From NCBI GenBank assembly GCA_016490735.1, contig JAEMWC010000287.1, positions 683,501 to 747,500 of the forward strand: a DNA stretch of 64,000 nucleotides. Reading direction: 5' to 3'. How positions within the stretch are numbered: the stretch's first letter is position 1; each line of letters opens with the position of its first letter. A model generated the notes under the pieces. The model did not search any database, was not told where the DNA came from, and worked only from the letters and a program-made list of their open reading frames with translations. Both the position numbers and the translations under genes were made by a program. Shown here in pieces: positions 12,548-21,621 of the stretch. The DNA comes from Pachyseris speciosa (Eukaryota; Cnidaria; Anthozoa; Scleractinia; Pachyseridae).

Positions 12548-15500
12548 CTTTATTTACCCTCAGCAGTACTTATAGCACAAAGGCTAGTGGGGCCGACCAA
12601 ATACAGAAACAAATAAACAAATAAACATGATAAGAATTCCAACTGGCCGGAGGCAAACCAGTCGACTATTTACAAGGATGACCGAGTAGTTGAACCAGGG
12701 ACTACCCAGAACAACTCCAGCTAGTGGCTAGAGCGGGATTTGAACCAGGTACAACCGCATTGAAATCCAGCACCCCAAACCACTCGGCCATCCTGCCTCC
12801 TTACAATACCGTGACAATGCCCCTTAAAAGCAATACTGCCAGTGACACATGACTCACACGCCAAGCGCTGCTCGTTGGCTTCATGTAATCTCTGACTTAA
12901 ATACCGAGAGCATACGTAGGGTCTTCCTTCTTTCCTTTAGTTGCAATGTTAGCCTCAGCTGATCTTTTTGCAGGTCTCACGTTGGTGTCAGCTCCTCATC
13001 TTGCACGCTCATACCAACATCTCTTTCCACTACCTCAGTTTACAGAAGCAGATCTGTCTGCCGTTGATGACTTAAGGTAGGATCAGATAGACAGTTTCAT
13101 CGTTTTGGTAGCTATGGGTCGGGGACAGTTGTTATGGTAAATCTAAAAGAACCTCTCTTGGCCAGCATCTGCTATTTATTATTCCCGGAAACAGCATTTA
13201 TGCATCCTCGGAGACCCAGGGGCAGAGAGTCGGGTTGGGACGAAGATTCAGGACGAGCAAAAGTTTACAAGACGGACAGGAGAGCCCCTGGGAACATTTC
13301 TTTATCGGACTAGTTCCAGAAGCCATTGAAATACAGTTTCCTGATTGGGCGGAAATTTTCTGGCAAGGAATTTTTTTCTGCCCAATCGGCGATCAGCTTA
13401 TATATTGCGCACCTTTCGCGACTTCTTATACCGATGGTCAAACGTCCAATTTGCTGTCAGCCATATTTCAATCGCTGTATCGACACTTCGAGGAAAGTTA
13501 TGGTGGAAAGGGGCCCACAAAACACAGATATCGACAAATTCAACTTCTACTCAAGCAAAAATCACTTGTAAGGAACTAGAAAAATCAAGATGAAGACGGA
13601 TCGCAGGTATCGTAAACTTCACACGAAGAATTGTTGACAACTCGTCCACAATTATTTTTGAGTGGCTTCAGCTTACTTGATCACATTAATTTGTGAAGTA
13701 TCCTTGTCACTCCAGCCACATCCCACAGGCTTCACGTTTTCACTGCTTGTTTTATGGATATGTGGGTACTTGAGCCTGAGCATTAGCTATGCCATGCTGA
13801 CGAGGCCTAACAAGGCCGAAACAGCTGTCCATGGCTGCTAATGCTTGGGCTCAATCTTTGATTTGGTAGATTTAAGGGGTAATGCCCGCTACCTTGTGGC
13901 CTTAGTGCCTTTTGAGTGGCTTCAGCTTACTTGATCACATTAATTTGTGAAGTATCCTTCACAATTGTTGTTGTTTGGTATGAGCTTTTGTTTTTCTCTG
14001 GTGTACTCACAGGCAGTGGGCCGGCTCCTGAAACTTTTCGGGGGATGGAATTTATGTTGCACAGGCCAGGCAAGTTTACCGATCGGGCGAGTGCAACGCA
14101 GCCGTTGAATTTTGTTTTGCTCACGAAATCGAACCATCCACTGTTTACAATCGACTCGAAGTCGCGTCTCAGCTCAGTCCAGCTCAATTTCGAGAGAGAC
14201 CTTGAAATGGCCTGAGAAAATCTAGTTTAAAATAATTTACACGTAGTCGTGGTTGTCTCTCCATCCACTTATATTATGACAATCATGAAAGACCAGATTA
14301 AAAAGAGTAGGGGACGTAGTTCCCGGTGTGGTGGTCTATTTCTCATCTGATGGTTAAATGCTCGGAGATATTAGCTGCACAAGCTACTCCAAAATCCGAG
14401 GGTAAATAAAGTAATGTATGTATGTAAGGTCATTGAGCTTGAAGGCTGCTTTTGTATGGAAAAGTATGGAGGCCGAAATCACAAACCAATTTATCAAATT
14501 AAAATCAGTTTCCCAATACTCTGACATTCTCTTGCATACAGATGCCATTTTGACATTGATGTGAGTTCAGATTATGCTTTTGAAACAGGTGATTACCTTG
14601 GCTATAGAGTAAGACTCGAATAGGAACTACTCTAGTGTTTTGGAGGGAAAGGAATGGAAAATGGCATGCATTATGTTAAGATGAAAACAGATTTTTACAA
14701 AAATCATCACTCTTATGAGCATATAGACACTTAATGTTTTCCTTACTATTGGTAGAGTTAGCATAATTTTTGAGACCTTTTTTGTGGCAGATGTTTTGCA
14801 TGGTAATTGGGGTACAGTATTGACCTGATACCTTTTGTAGCATTACAGAGCTTTCATAGCTCTTAAGAATTAGGCAGTGTGATATGGTATTTCTGAACAT
14901 CTTGTACAGTGCACTTACTATGATTAGCCTATTACGGGTGTTTCAGTGAATGATGGTGGTAAATTGACTTGTGTTTTGGGAAATTGTTTGTGTTTTTAGA
15001 AACCTTTTCATGTTTTGGGAAACTGATTTTTGTTTTGGTAAATTGATTTTTGATTGACCCTTTTGGGCCGCTATAGAAAAGCAAAATGAAAGACCAACAG
15101 ATAACAGATGGACAATTAAATTTTAAGAATAATTTTAACTGTTTTTGTACCCCCTCTGAAACTGAGGGTGTAATTTCATCTTGTGTATACTCATTGGAAA
15201 TTTCATTAAGTACAAGGTAAGCTTCTCCTGAAGTGCTGGCAGCTGGCTAAAAAGTGGCTTCTTTAAATTTGAGCCACCTGCTTTTCAATGAAAAGTTTCC
15301 AACGTTTTTTGAAGGCTGTTTAAGTTCTCATAAAAAAAGCCACCTTCTGTTATATTCCAGTCAACTACTCTAAAACCTTATTACAACTTGAGACCATAAG
15401 GCTTGTGACAAATAATCACTACAATATCCAAACAGATGACATTGGAAACTTGAATTTAAAGTTACATCTCACTATCAAGAAAACTTCTGAACAAACAAAT

Positions 15501-18500
15501 AATAAATGAAATAACAATCCCTTGTAGTTTATTTTATTGTTACTTTTTTGTTTCCACTTTATCTAAAAGGGGATATCTTACTGAGAAGCTGCTAAATTTT
15601 CTTGTTTGAGTGACCATGTTAACATATTTTGTAATTGTATTCAGGTGATGGGTATGGTTTGTGTGTTGTGTTCTTTAATTTGAAACCTACCTTAAAATAA
15701 TTTAATTATACTTAGCCAATTACCATTGTATCAGCCCCACTGTCTGACTCAGTGAACTGTATAGTTGAGAATGATTTGTCAATAGGTGGTTATCGAGGGT
15801 CTTTCGGCACAAAGATATTTACATCCACTATGTGAGGAACTGAAAACATGGTTCCTTAATGAACTGAAAGCATTCTCTCATGTTTTAAAAATTGTCAAGG
15901 AAAAGGGTGGTAACAGGTAGAACCCATTCCAAAATTGGTGTGGTCTCACGGGAGAAATCAAGTCCTTTCCTGGTGTACCATAGGCTTAGCAGTCACAGCA
16001 ACTACAACTGTATCATGCAAAAATGGAATTTAATAATTGTTATATTATGGATACACTTGAGCGTTTATAAAGACAAGAGTGCATACAAGACACTAAACAT
16101 CCTCCATCAACTTGTAAACAACTTTATCTGAAACTTTGCAACCTAAAAGTTGCAGCACAGTCAGCATGATGTAGATGTTTCCAGCAAAGTTTTGCAAAAG
16201 CCCACTCTAAAACATGTTTTTACAACTTAAATTAACTTTTTAACTGAGCTCAGCACCACTGTGGTAAAAGAGTTCATGGAAAGCTTCTGCAAAATTATCA
16301 TGTACAGCATCTTGCATGTACAGTACAACACAATTAGCAATTATCACATCTGCAAGGCAATCTGCATATTTTTTTGCACACCTTGGGAAGAAAAGCATAT
16401 TGGCCAACAGATACCAGTCAAAAATATGAAAACCAAAACATTGCAATAGATCATAGTGGAACTGTACACTTTCTCTAAGGCCTTTTCGTGGTCTCTCGAA
16501 ATTGAACTGAGACGGTCGATTGCAAGGTTCGATTTCGTGAGCAAAATATTAAACCGCCGAGCTACGTGCTTCTCGCGCGATCGGCAAACTTATCTGGCCT
16601 GTGCAACAGAAATTTCATCGCCCATAAACCAGAGAAAAAAGCTCAAACCAAACAACAATGATCCTAACCAGAGAAAGAGACCGAGTTACATGCTGTTCTT
16701 CGCGTGAAGTTTACGATGCCTGCGATCGGTCTTCATCTTGATTTTTCTAGTTCTTTACAAGTGATTGTTGTTTGAGTTCAATTATGGCAAGCCAAATGTA
16801 GCAATATTCAACTCGTCTAATGTTATATTCAGTTATGTATTTTGTTTTCAACTATTGGTTTAATATTCAACTTTTATTCAACCTTCAATACATCATTCAA
16901 CATTCAACCATTTATTCAACATTCAACACATCATTCAACATTCAACTATTCATTCAACATTCAACTATTTATTTAACATTCAACTATTGATTTAACGTTC
17001 AACACATCATTCAACATTCAACTATTCATTCAACATTCAACACATCATTCAACATTCAACTATTCATTCAACATTCAACGGGTCATTCAACCGGTCAGTA
17101 GTATAAAACAAGGACTGGCACTGTGGACCCGGACTGTGGACTGGGCCGTAATGCACATGTCATCCAACGACGGGAAAACATGAGGCCTTCAGTATTAAAA
17201 TAATTACGTTTCATATCGTAAAGGCTACGGGCAGGTGTATTACATGCTTGGATGCTACACTATTTCAAGCTGGTTTGGATTCTTCAGTTTACACAGGATG
17301 AACTGAGTCGAACCCCGGGCTAACCAGGGGCATTGTAAAATCAGTCAAGCAAACTTGAGGAATTTCCCCCGGGGGTTGGGGAATCTCTGAAGACAAAGCC
17401 CATTGGGTGAGGTGCTTTTCAAACTTGTGAATTTCCCCACCCCTAATCTGTGATGTAAAACAATGTCAAGATTTTCCCCTACCCTCAGGCAAAGAATCAC
17501 ATTCATCTCCTTATTGTCCCCCACATGTCTCCATGGTAGGCCCGGGAGTCGACCCCACTGGAAAGCCAATGACAAGTGCATAAACTTTACACTGTCGACG
17601 GTTCCAACGACGGGAAAACATGAGGCCTTCAGTATTAAAATAATTACGTTTCATATCGTAAAGGCTACGGGCAGGTGTATTACATGCTTGGATGCTACAC
17701 TATTTCAAGCTGGTTTGGATTCTTCAGTCATCGCTGGTTCACGCAAGCGACAGAAACTGGGACCCAGTTCGCTGGATGATCTGCACGGAATAGGACCATA
17801 GCCTCTTGATAGCTGCCCAAAAGTTGTATTTATACGGCATTCCGGTTTTCCTGATTCCAATCTACCACGAGTCTGTTTAACACTGAAAATTTTGAGCGAA
17901 CCGCCACCAAGAGAGTCGTTGGTATGACAGGGAGTGTTGATGGAAAACGTTAATTCAGTTTACACAGGATGAACTGAGTTAAAAAAAAAAAAAACGACCG
18001 CCGGGAGGCCATAGGGTGGGCCATGACTACACCCGCCTTTTGCACATTGTTTTGTAGCTAGTCTGCAGCCTTCAGTCCTCATTTTATACTTAGTCCGCGT
18101 TTTATACCCAGTCCGCAGTCCAGGTCCGCAGTCCACCTTTTATACTGACCGGTTGAATGACTCGTTGAATGTTGAATGATGCGTTGAATGTTGAATGAAT
18201 AGTTGAATGTTGAATGATGCGTTGAATGTTGAATGAATAGTTGAATATTAAATCAATAGTTGAATGTTAAATCAATAGTTGAATGTTGAATGATGCGTTG
18301 AATGTTGAATGAATAGTTGAACGTTGAATGATGTGTTGAATGTTGAATGACTAGTTGAATGTTGAATAAATAGTTGAATGTTGAATGATGTGTTGAAGGT
18401 TGAATAAAAGTTGAATATTAAACCAATAGTTGAAAACAAAATACATAACTGAATATAAAATTAGATGAGTTGAATATTGCTACATTTGGCTTGCCATATT

Positions 18501-19733
18501 CAATTTTAATTTGTGGATTTCTGGGTTTTGTGGGTCCCCTGCCACCAGTAGGATAAATCTGTCGAACGAACGAGACAAGTGGAACCACTAAAAATATGGT
18601 CGACAGCAGATTGACCGCTTACTTGTTGGTGTAAGGAGTCACGAAAGGAGTGCGATATATAAGCTGATCGCCGATTGGGCGGAAAAAAATTCCTTGCCAG
18701 AAAATTTCCGCCCAATCACAAAGCTGGATTTCAATAGCTTCTGGAACGAGTCCGATAAAGAAATGTTCCCAGGGGCTCTCCCGACTGTCTTGTAAACTTA
18801 AGCTCGTCCCGAATCTTTGTCCCGTCCCGACTATCTGCCCCTGGGTCTCCGAGGATGGCATTTATGTAAATGTTGTATTTTCTTTCTTTTCTTTCTTTAT
18901 AAACAGACAAACCCGTTGTTTCGCTTGTCGCAGAGAATTAACGGAAAAAGTTGTAAGTTCTGATTCATTTCTGTTTGTTCATTTGGTCAGTGTCATAAAT
19001 GTTTAAACGCGAGATGACTTGTTATGCTTAGTAGCTGCTCCTTCCTTGATTGAAAATTTAGCTTCACCAAAAGGGTAGCACTTGATTCACGCCTATCGAT
19101 GTTTGGTTGGTCTGATGAGCTAGCCAAAAGTCAAGCAATGGGCCATGTTTTAAACGAATAAGGGCTTGGAGAAGTGGTTTTAAAATTTGATTGGAAAAAA
19201 ATTGTTTCCACTGCATGAAAGAGCATCTCAAAAATGGTCACCTAACCAACTTTGACGCTGTTCAGTTGAATTGGAGCTGAAAAAAATGCGTTTGAAAATT
19301 GTGAAAATTAGAGACTTTGTATGGTTTGGAGGGACACACTTTCCGAAATAGCCGGAGACATTTGTATCAGATTTTTAAAGTTTTAAATGCCTGTTATCTG
19401 GCGGTTTTTCAACCAAAAATTGCTGGAATTGTTTACTTTGAGATACCCTTTCATGTGAGAATGGATTTAGTTTAAGTTCATTGATTTTCAATGAAGTTTG
19501 GGTTCGTTCCCAGGCCCTTACTCGTTTAGAACATGGCCCATTAGCCCATTTTTTCGTAATTAAAAGACGAGGAAAATATCATTCTAATATCTTGAAGTTT
19601 TCTTCCCTTTTATCTCCAGGCCTCTTGCTGCCCTCATTGTGAACGCTTATTCTGCGTCGACTGCGACATCTTCATTCACGACTCCCTACACAGCTGTCCC
19701 GGATGTACTGCTGCGCCACAGGGGGAGGGCTAG
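1611..19733 (+). CDS. GTF2H2: General transcription factor IIH subunit 2 (TFIIH p44 / Ssl1), 5'-partial
   Basis: p44 is a core TFIIH subunit that contacts and stimulates the XPD helicase in RNA polymerase II initiation and nucleotide excision repair, in the nucleus. Sixteen exons with GT-AG borders were read by eye: 1611-1688, 2861-2897, 4052-4138, 4332-4382, 4920-4974, 7286-7391, 7755-7845, 8072-8159, 9466-9542, 10602-10632, 10820-10865, 11229-11289, 11800-11845, 12974-13076, 18907-18952, 19620-19733 (TAG 19731-19733). They total 1117 bp, and every phase joins to give about 371 residues, against about 376 for the same part of the human protein (395 aa). The first exon (about 19 residues) is missing. 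Exon 1611 starts with the third base of a Trp codon, and the window itself opens TG|GTAAAA, a fitting donor. Landmarks are the vWA start [31 protein letters not shown] and the Cys-rich C-terminus. No frameshift or lost residue was seen. The 5.8 kb intron before the penultimate exon is mostly a transposon. Confidence 0.95.
1983..2673. mobile_element. Mutator-like MITE, TIR TAGCCTGCGAGCAAGCTCTC
   Basis: The terminal inverted repeat TAGCCTGCGAGCAAGCTCTC at 1983 is matched by its complement ending at 2673. It is flanked by a perfect 9-bp duplication GTCCAAGGG (1974-1982 and 2674-2682). The 691-bp interior has no recognisable coding sequence; the 112-aa open frame inside it is not conserved in any way I can see. 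A 9-bp duplication fits the Mutator superfamily. Confidence 0.8.
3290..3697 (-). pseudogene. Penelope-like element 3' fragment with GIY-YIG endonuclease relic
   Basis: On the - strand from 3697 one reads VCQCDL, then after a one-base loss [27 protein letters not shown], then [20 protein letters not shown] and IKQLKPNL. After a second frameshift comes [12 protein letters not shown]. This is the GIY-YIG endonuclease C-terminus typical of Penelope-like retroelements. The tail on the - strand (about 3350-3290) contains CTGA...CGTTA-TGT-TAACG...GAAATGTC, a decayed hammerhead-like layout as found in Penelope LTR-like ends. At least two frameshifts make it dead. It is cut at 3697 where another repeat begins. 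Confidence 0.8.
3698..3868. mobile_element. Right-end fragment of a TTAA-flanked (piggyBac-like) MITE
   Basis: This stretch matches 5652-5819 along its whole length (GGCCTGTTT..GAATCGTGCTC, GGTATGGTTTGAAAGATCTC, then GGTTTTGGC[T/C]GGTGT) and ends in GGG-TTAA (TTAA 3869-3872). No left end is visible, so it is truncated at the junction with the Penelope fragment. Confidence 0.65.
4742..4855 (+). repeat. SINE-like 3' tail ending in (TTG)n
   Basis: A fragment ending in AATAAATGTTGTTGTTGT resembles the tail near 960-985 (AATAAAGTTGTTGTTGTTG). Both carry a GGGTGGA box 50-90 bp upstream. This suggests truncated copies of another SINE, but no A- or B-box head was found. Confidence 0.35.
5196..5819. 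mobile_element. piggyBac-like MITE with TTAA target sites
   Basis: The element starts CCCTTTGGCTTCTG right after TTAA (5192-5195) and ends GGAGTCGAAGGG right before TTAA (5820-5823). The ends are imperfect inverted repeats. The subterminal box CCGGTTTTGGCCGG is shared with the elements ending at 3868 and 7163. The TTAA duplication plus CCC/GGG termini are the piggyBac hallmark. The 118-aa frame inside is low-complexity and not transposase. Confidence 0.75.
5824..6166. repeat. Foldback repeat between two TTAA elements
   Basis: Arms include GCACCTGTCCAAAACGCATT and, inverted, the end with AAACAGGTGCAACG. Both contain TTTAAACCAAAT, TTGACTTTTTATA and AATCTAGCCA. The centre carries GAGCT[G/A]GTAAGGGGCATG in inverted orientation, the same hairpin core as in 1137-1573. 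It sits exactly between two TTAA sites. Confidence 0.6.
6171..7163. mobile_element. piggyBac-like MITE, second copy
   Basis: The left end CCCATTGACTACCGGCGG follows TTAA at 6167-6170. The right end, from CCGGTTTTGGCCGG to ATGCCAATGGG, precedes TTAA at 7164-7167. Terminal bases are complementary (CCCATTG / CAATGGG). The 993-bp interior has no recognised protein; open frames of 83-131 aa on both strands overlap and look random. An exon of GTF2H2 begins only 119 bp further on (7286). Confidence 0.75.
8184..8790. mobile_element. pogo/Tigger-like MITE with TA target sites
   Basis: The ends read CAGTGCAACCTCTCTTAAG and, inverted, CTTAATAGAGGTCGCACTG, each bordered by TA (8182-8183, 8791-8792). Copies of a GGCC[A/G]CTTAATAG box recur just inside both ends. 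No transposase is present in the 607 bp. It occupies the intron between the exons ending 8159 and starting 9466. Confidence 0.7.
8924..9007. repeat. Short near-perfect foldback (84 bp)
   Basis: Arms CTATCCTGCGAGCAGAGGCC and its inverted partner CTCTGCTCACAGGGTAG enclose TAAGTCATCATGACTA. The terminal CCTGCGAGCAG resembles the TAGCCTGCGAGCA end of the MITE at 1983, so it may be a minimal member of that group. It would form a stable RNA hairpin in the pre-mRNA. Confidence 0.6.
9700..9935. repeat. Interspersed repeat with CGAATAA/CAAATAATCGCC boxes
   Basis: Repeated phrases CCTCGAATAACAGCCGTCCC, CTCAAATAATCGCCCCC and CTCAAATAAACGCCCCC occur within 220 bp, and the stretch lacks coding potential. 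It looks like a degraded DNA-transposon end. I cannot define its borders. Confidence 0.35.
11347..11593. mobile_element. Foldback MITE with TAGCCTGC ends
   Basis: Left TAGCCTGCTTGCAGGC and right GCTGCGAGCAGGCTA are inverted. Just inside them both arms carry GGTAATTTGTGTTTTCAAG in inverted orientation, and GGATCTGGGA / TCCCAGATCC further in. No clear target duplication was found. The ends match the family at 1983-2673 and 27440-27679. Confidence 0.6.
12491..12803 (-). mobile_element. tRNA(Leu/Ser)-like SINE, (ATT)n tail
   Basis: Read on the - strand the head is GGATGGCCGAGTGG (A-box, near 12780-12793) and GGTTCAAATCCCG (B-box, near 12734-12746), with the class-II tRNA look of Leu/Ser. The 3' part contains GGCCCCACTAGCCTTTGTG and GAGGGTAAATAAAG, then an (ATT)n run of about 55 bp. 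The same 3' part occurs alone at 59099-59147, and its last bases occur at about 14400. Confidence 0.8.
13656..13959. repeat. 204-bp insert flanked by 50-bp direct repeats
   Basis: The 50-bp sequence beginning TTTTGAGTGGCTTCAGC and ending AAGTATCCTT is present at 13656-13705 and again at 13910-13959, identical as far as I can read. The 254-bp period encloses the hammerhead ribozyme. The opposite arm of the host element lacks this insert. It could be a long target duplication or one and a fraction units of a tandem retrozyme-like repeat. Confidence 0.75.
13771..13853 (+). ncRNA. Type-I hammerhead ribozyme
   Basis: The order is stem I 5' strand GCCATG (13791-13796), core CTGACGA, stem II GGCC-TAACAA-GGCC, core GAAAC, a very short stem III (AGCT), cleavage triplet GTC (cut expected after C13829), then stem I 3' strand CATGGC. 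Stem I continues outward through GCATTAGC/GCTAATGC and TGAGCC/GGGCTCA, so the paired region spans about 13771-13853. All invariant core bases of the hammerhead are present. In known animal retrozymes and Penelope-like elements such motifs have tiny palindromic stem III (here CAGCTG) and act best as dimers. It would be transcribed in sense within GTF2H2 pre-mRNA. Confidence 0.88.
14217..16471. other. Centre of the Mutator-like element
   Basis: About 2.2 kb without a recognisable gene. It contains a SINE-like 3' end at about 14287-14425 (ending CCGAGGGTAAATAAAG then a GTAT repeat) and a run of TGTTTTGGGAAA[T/C]TG units near 14960-15050. Open frames of 60-80 aa are scattered on both strands with no family I know. 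Confidence 0.5.
17163..17288 (+). repeat. 126-bp direct repeat, copy 1
   Basis: It begins TCCAACGACGGGAAAACATG and ends TTGGATTCTTCAGT. It is identical by eye to 17603-17728. The 20-bp phrase TTACACAGGATGAACTGAGT follows this copy directly and recurs at about 17959, after the region following copy 2. This implies that a segment was duplicated or that a fragment (about 17309-17602) was inserted. Confidence 0.75.
17603..17728 (+). repeat. 126-bp direct repeat, copy 2
   Basis: Same sequence as 17163-17288, 440 bp downstream and in the same orientation. After it the sequence continues into CATCGCTGGTTCACGCAAGC, which copy 1 lacks. Confidence 0.75.
19137..19542. repeat. Foldback MITE with AATGGGCCATGTT ends
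   Basis: Left AATGGGCCATGTTTTAAACG and right CGTTTAGAACATGGCCCATT are inverted copies, followed inward by AAGGGC on both sides. The interior (about 350 bp) is AT-rich and non-coding. It lies in the last intron of GTF2H2, 78 bp upstream of the final exon. Confidence 0.65.
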
Positions 19734-19769
19734 TATCTCACTTGACTGTAATGTAAATTCACTGCCATC

Positions 19770-19775
19770 AATAAA
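19770..19775 (+). terminator. Poly(A) signal of GTF2H2
   Basis: A canonical AATAAA lies 37 bases after the TAG stop, giving a very short 3' UTR. No better signal lies between the stop and this site. Confidence 0.7.
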
Positions 19776-21423
19776 AAGAGAAACGTTCGCCAGAACGTGC
19801 GTGGTTCATGGCTGTATTTCTCCATTCGTTGGAATCTACAACGCCCTGGCAAGAGCACGTAACAAATTCAAAATGCTCCTTTAAAATGAGTAACTCTTAA
19901 TCAGGAGCCCATGAATAGGAGCCTCCATATGCACTCCTGTCTTAATATAATCTGAATGGAGAAAACAGTAAAATGAAATGAAAATGAAAATCCGTTGTTT
20001 GGATTGATATTTTCTTCTTTGGGGTTCAAGATGCTTTTGTTAGACACCACTCTTTTTTAAACCGAAAGTAACAAAGTGTCCTTCAGTACAACTCGAAGAA
20101 ATCTTTTTTAGGTCGTTTCAGGTCGCCAAATATGACCACTCTCTAAAATATTGAAAGGAAAGCGAAATGTGATCGGTTTACGATGGTTTTCCGTGAGCAC
20201 GAAGGAAAATTTGAAACGGTAGCTAGACTTTTTTCAAGTTGCAATCTGTTTCGATCCTGACCATCCGTAGCCAAGGGCACTTATTTTAAGTTTCACTGTA
20301 TTGAGAGTACTTTTAAACAAGACTAGACACAGGGTTCGTGCTGGCTTACAAAAAATTCAAGGAGTAGCACGAACCCTGCAGACAGTTACTTTGGGTTCTC
20401 GTTAACACAAACTAAGACCACAAATTGGTTACATAGCCCATTTAATTCTCATTATTGCTTAATTGTCATCAATAACATCATAAATAACATGTAACAATAT
20501 TGTATAAACATTTTTTCAACACACACACACACATATATATATATATATCAATGCAAAGTAAAACGTCACCATTCACAAGCATGTTTTCATGAATTTCCCT
20601 GAAATCCCACACGATTAAATTCATAGTCCCACTCCGTATGCAAAAATTCCTTAGAGTGACAAATTAATCGACGAATAATTAATTAATAACTACGTACCAC
20701 CTTCACGTGCATTAAGTAAAAAAATCACGTTTGTACGGATTCGGTTGGTCAATTTGATTCTTCCTGCTTCGCCTTCAAAAATTATTCACTGAGTAACGTG
20801 CAAGTATAGCTGACAAGTCACTTCCCTCAATTCAGACGCGGATCCAGGGAAAATGGTGACCGTTTTCCGATAACAGGAGCGGCACTACCCTCTTGTCGGG
20901 TCCGGGGACATGCTAAGGCATTCCCTGCGCTTTTGAGTCTTTCAGACAGGATATTGGCCAGATTTCAAGATTAAGGCTTGGAAATGTTACTTTTAAAAAT
21001 ATATTTATTTTTCAAAATTCTGACCGTTTGCCGGAAAACGAGGAAACCGGTCTGGATACGCGCCTGCAATTAGCCTATTTTCCCAAGCCAAGGACTTTGA
21101 GACTCGTTTTGTGATAATTTCCATTTAAACTTGACCCGTAAAGCCCAGGGCTTCGCAACTGGCTACGTGTTTTGAAGTTACAAGACTAACTTCAACTCAA
21201 CCTTTTTAGTTACAAACGTGGTATGAGCCGACTATGAGGACTGTTAGATTAAAGAAGCTTATTAGCCAATAAAGTAAAAGAAATCGGTGGGTGTCAGGCA
21301 GTGTGAACATAAGTGAAAACACGTAAAAAGCATTTCTATAAGCATCTGTATAAACTATATGCGTGGTTTTCACTTTTTTATAAAACAAATCTTCAATTCC
21401 AACTGTGGGAACGCTCTTTAGTA

Positions 21424-21621
21424 TAAAGGATGGTTCACACTAGCGAAATAATGACATAAGGAAAAGATTATTTTTTCTTTACGTCGTTATGTTCATGCTG
21501 TGTTGCTGATATGTCATTATGTGTTCAAGTTCACACTCCAAACATAACGTCCTTTTTACGTCGAGATAGCGTCCTTTTTATCATTACGATGATCTTATGT
21601 CGCTAGTGTGAACCAGGCTTT
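21424..21621. repeat. Foldback MITE with TTCACACTAGCGAC ends
   Basis: Left end AAAGGATGGTTCACACTAGC and right end GCTAGTGTGAACCAGGCTTT are inverted, and internal ACGTCGTTATG/CATAACGTC boxes pair too. The ends resemble AGCCTGGTTTTCAC... of the element at 28339, suggesting one family. The TWA-type duplication is not clean. Confidence 0.55.

Larger units (their letters stand above)
16783..18498. mobile_element. Foldback element with TTCAAC-repeat arms, nested in the Mutator-like element
   Basis: Ends TATGGCAAGCCAAATGTAGC (16783) and its complement ending at 18498 are flanked by a 6-bp duplication TTCAAT (16777-16782, 18499-18504). Arms of about 320 bp consist of tandem CATTCAACATTCAACTATT-type units on the left (16827-17095) and the complementary GTTGAATG units on the right (18148-18415). 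The centre holds the 126-bp direct repeats, a fragment with GTCGAACCCCGGG, and TATACTGACCGGTTGAATGA borders. Taking it out rejoins the right arm of the host element at the sequence AAATT...TTGAACTC, matching the left arm. Confidence 0.8.
13203..18857. mobile_element. Large non-autonomous Mutator-like element filling a GTF2H2 intron
   Basis: Ends CATCCTCGGAGACCCAGGGG (13203) and its complement ending at 18857 are flanked by a perfect 9-bp duplication GCATTTATG (13194-13202, 18858-18866). Long terminal inverted repeats run inward: left arm to about 14216, right arm back to about 16472. Homology includes GCCCCTGGGAACATTTCTTT, GATTGGGCGGAAATTTTCTG and CTCACGAAATCGAACC. The left arm carries a hammerhead-bearing insert (13656-13959) and the right arm a 1.7 kb foldback (16783-18498). 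Removing both restores the arm alignment. No transposase was found; open frames inside are arm-derived. It makes up 5,655 of the 5,830 bp of intron 13077-18906. Confidence 0.85.
11229..19733 (+). other. GTF2H2: Zinc-binding C-terminus of GTF2H2
   Basis: Exons 11229-11289 and 11800-11845 give a CPxC...CxxC knuckle (GYFCPQ, then [16 protein letters not shown]). Exons 18907-18952 and 19620-19733 give the RING-like C4 module: CFACRREL, then [27 protein letters not shown] and a short tail ending in PQGEG-stop. All expected Cys/His ligands are present. The two halves of this module are separated by the transposon-bearing intron 13077-18906, so correct splicing of that intron is needed for a functional protein. 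Confidence 0.92.

Noticed and set aside
13235..13593. Three overlapping open frames of 81-114 aa
   Set aside because: They lie in the terminal inverted repeat of the Mutator-like element in three frames; the shared lack of stops is compositional.
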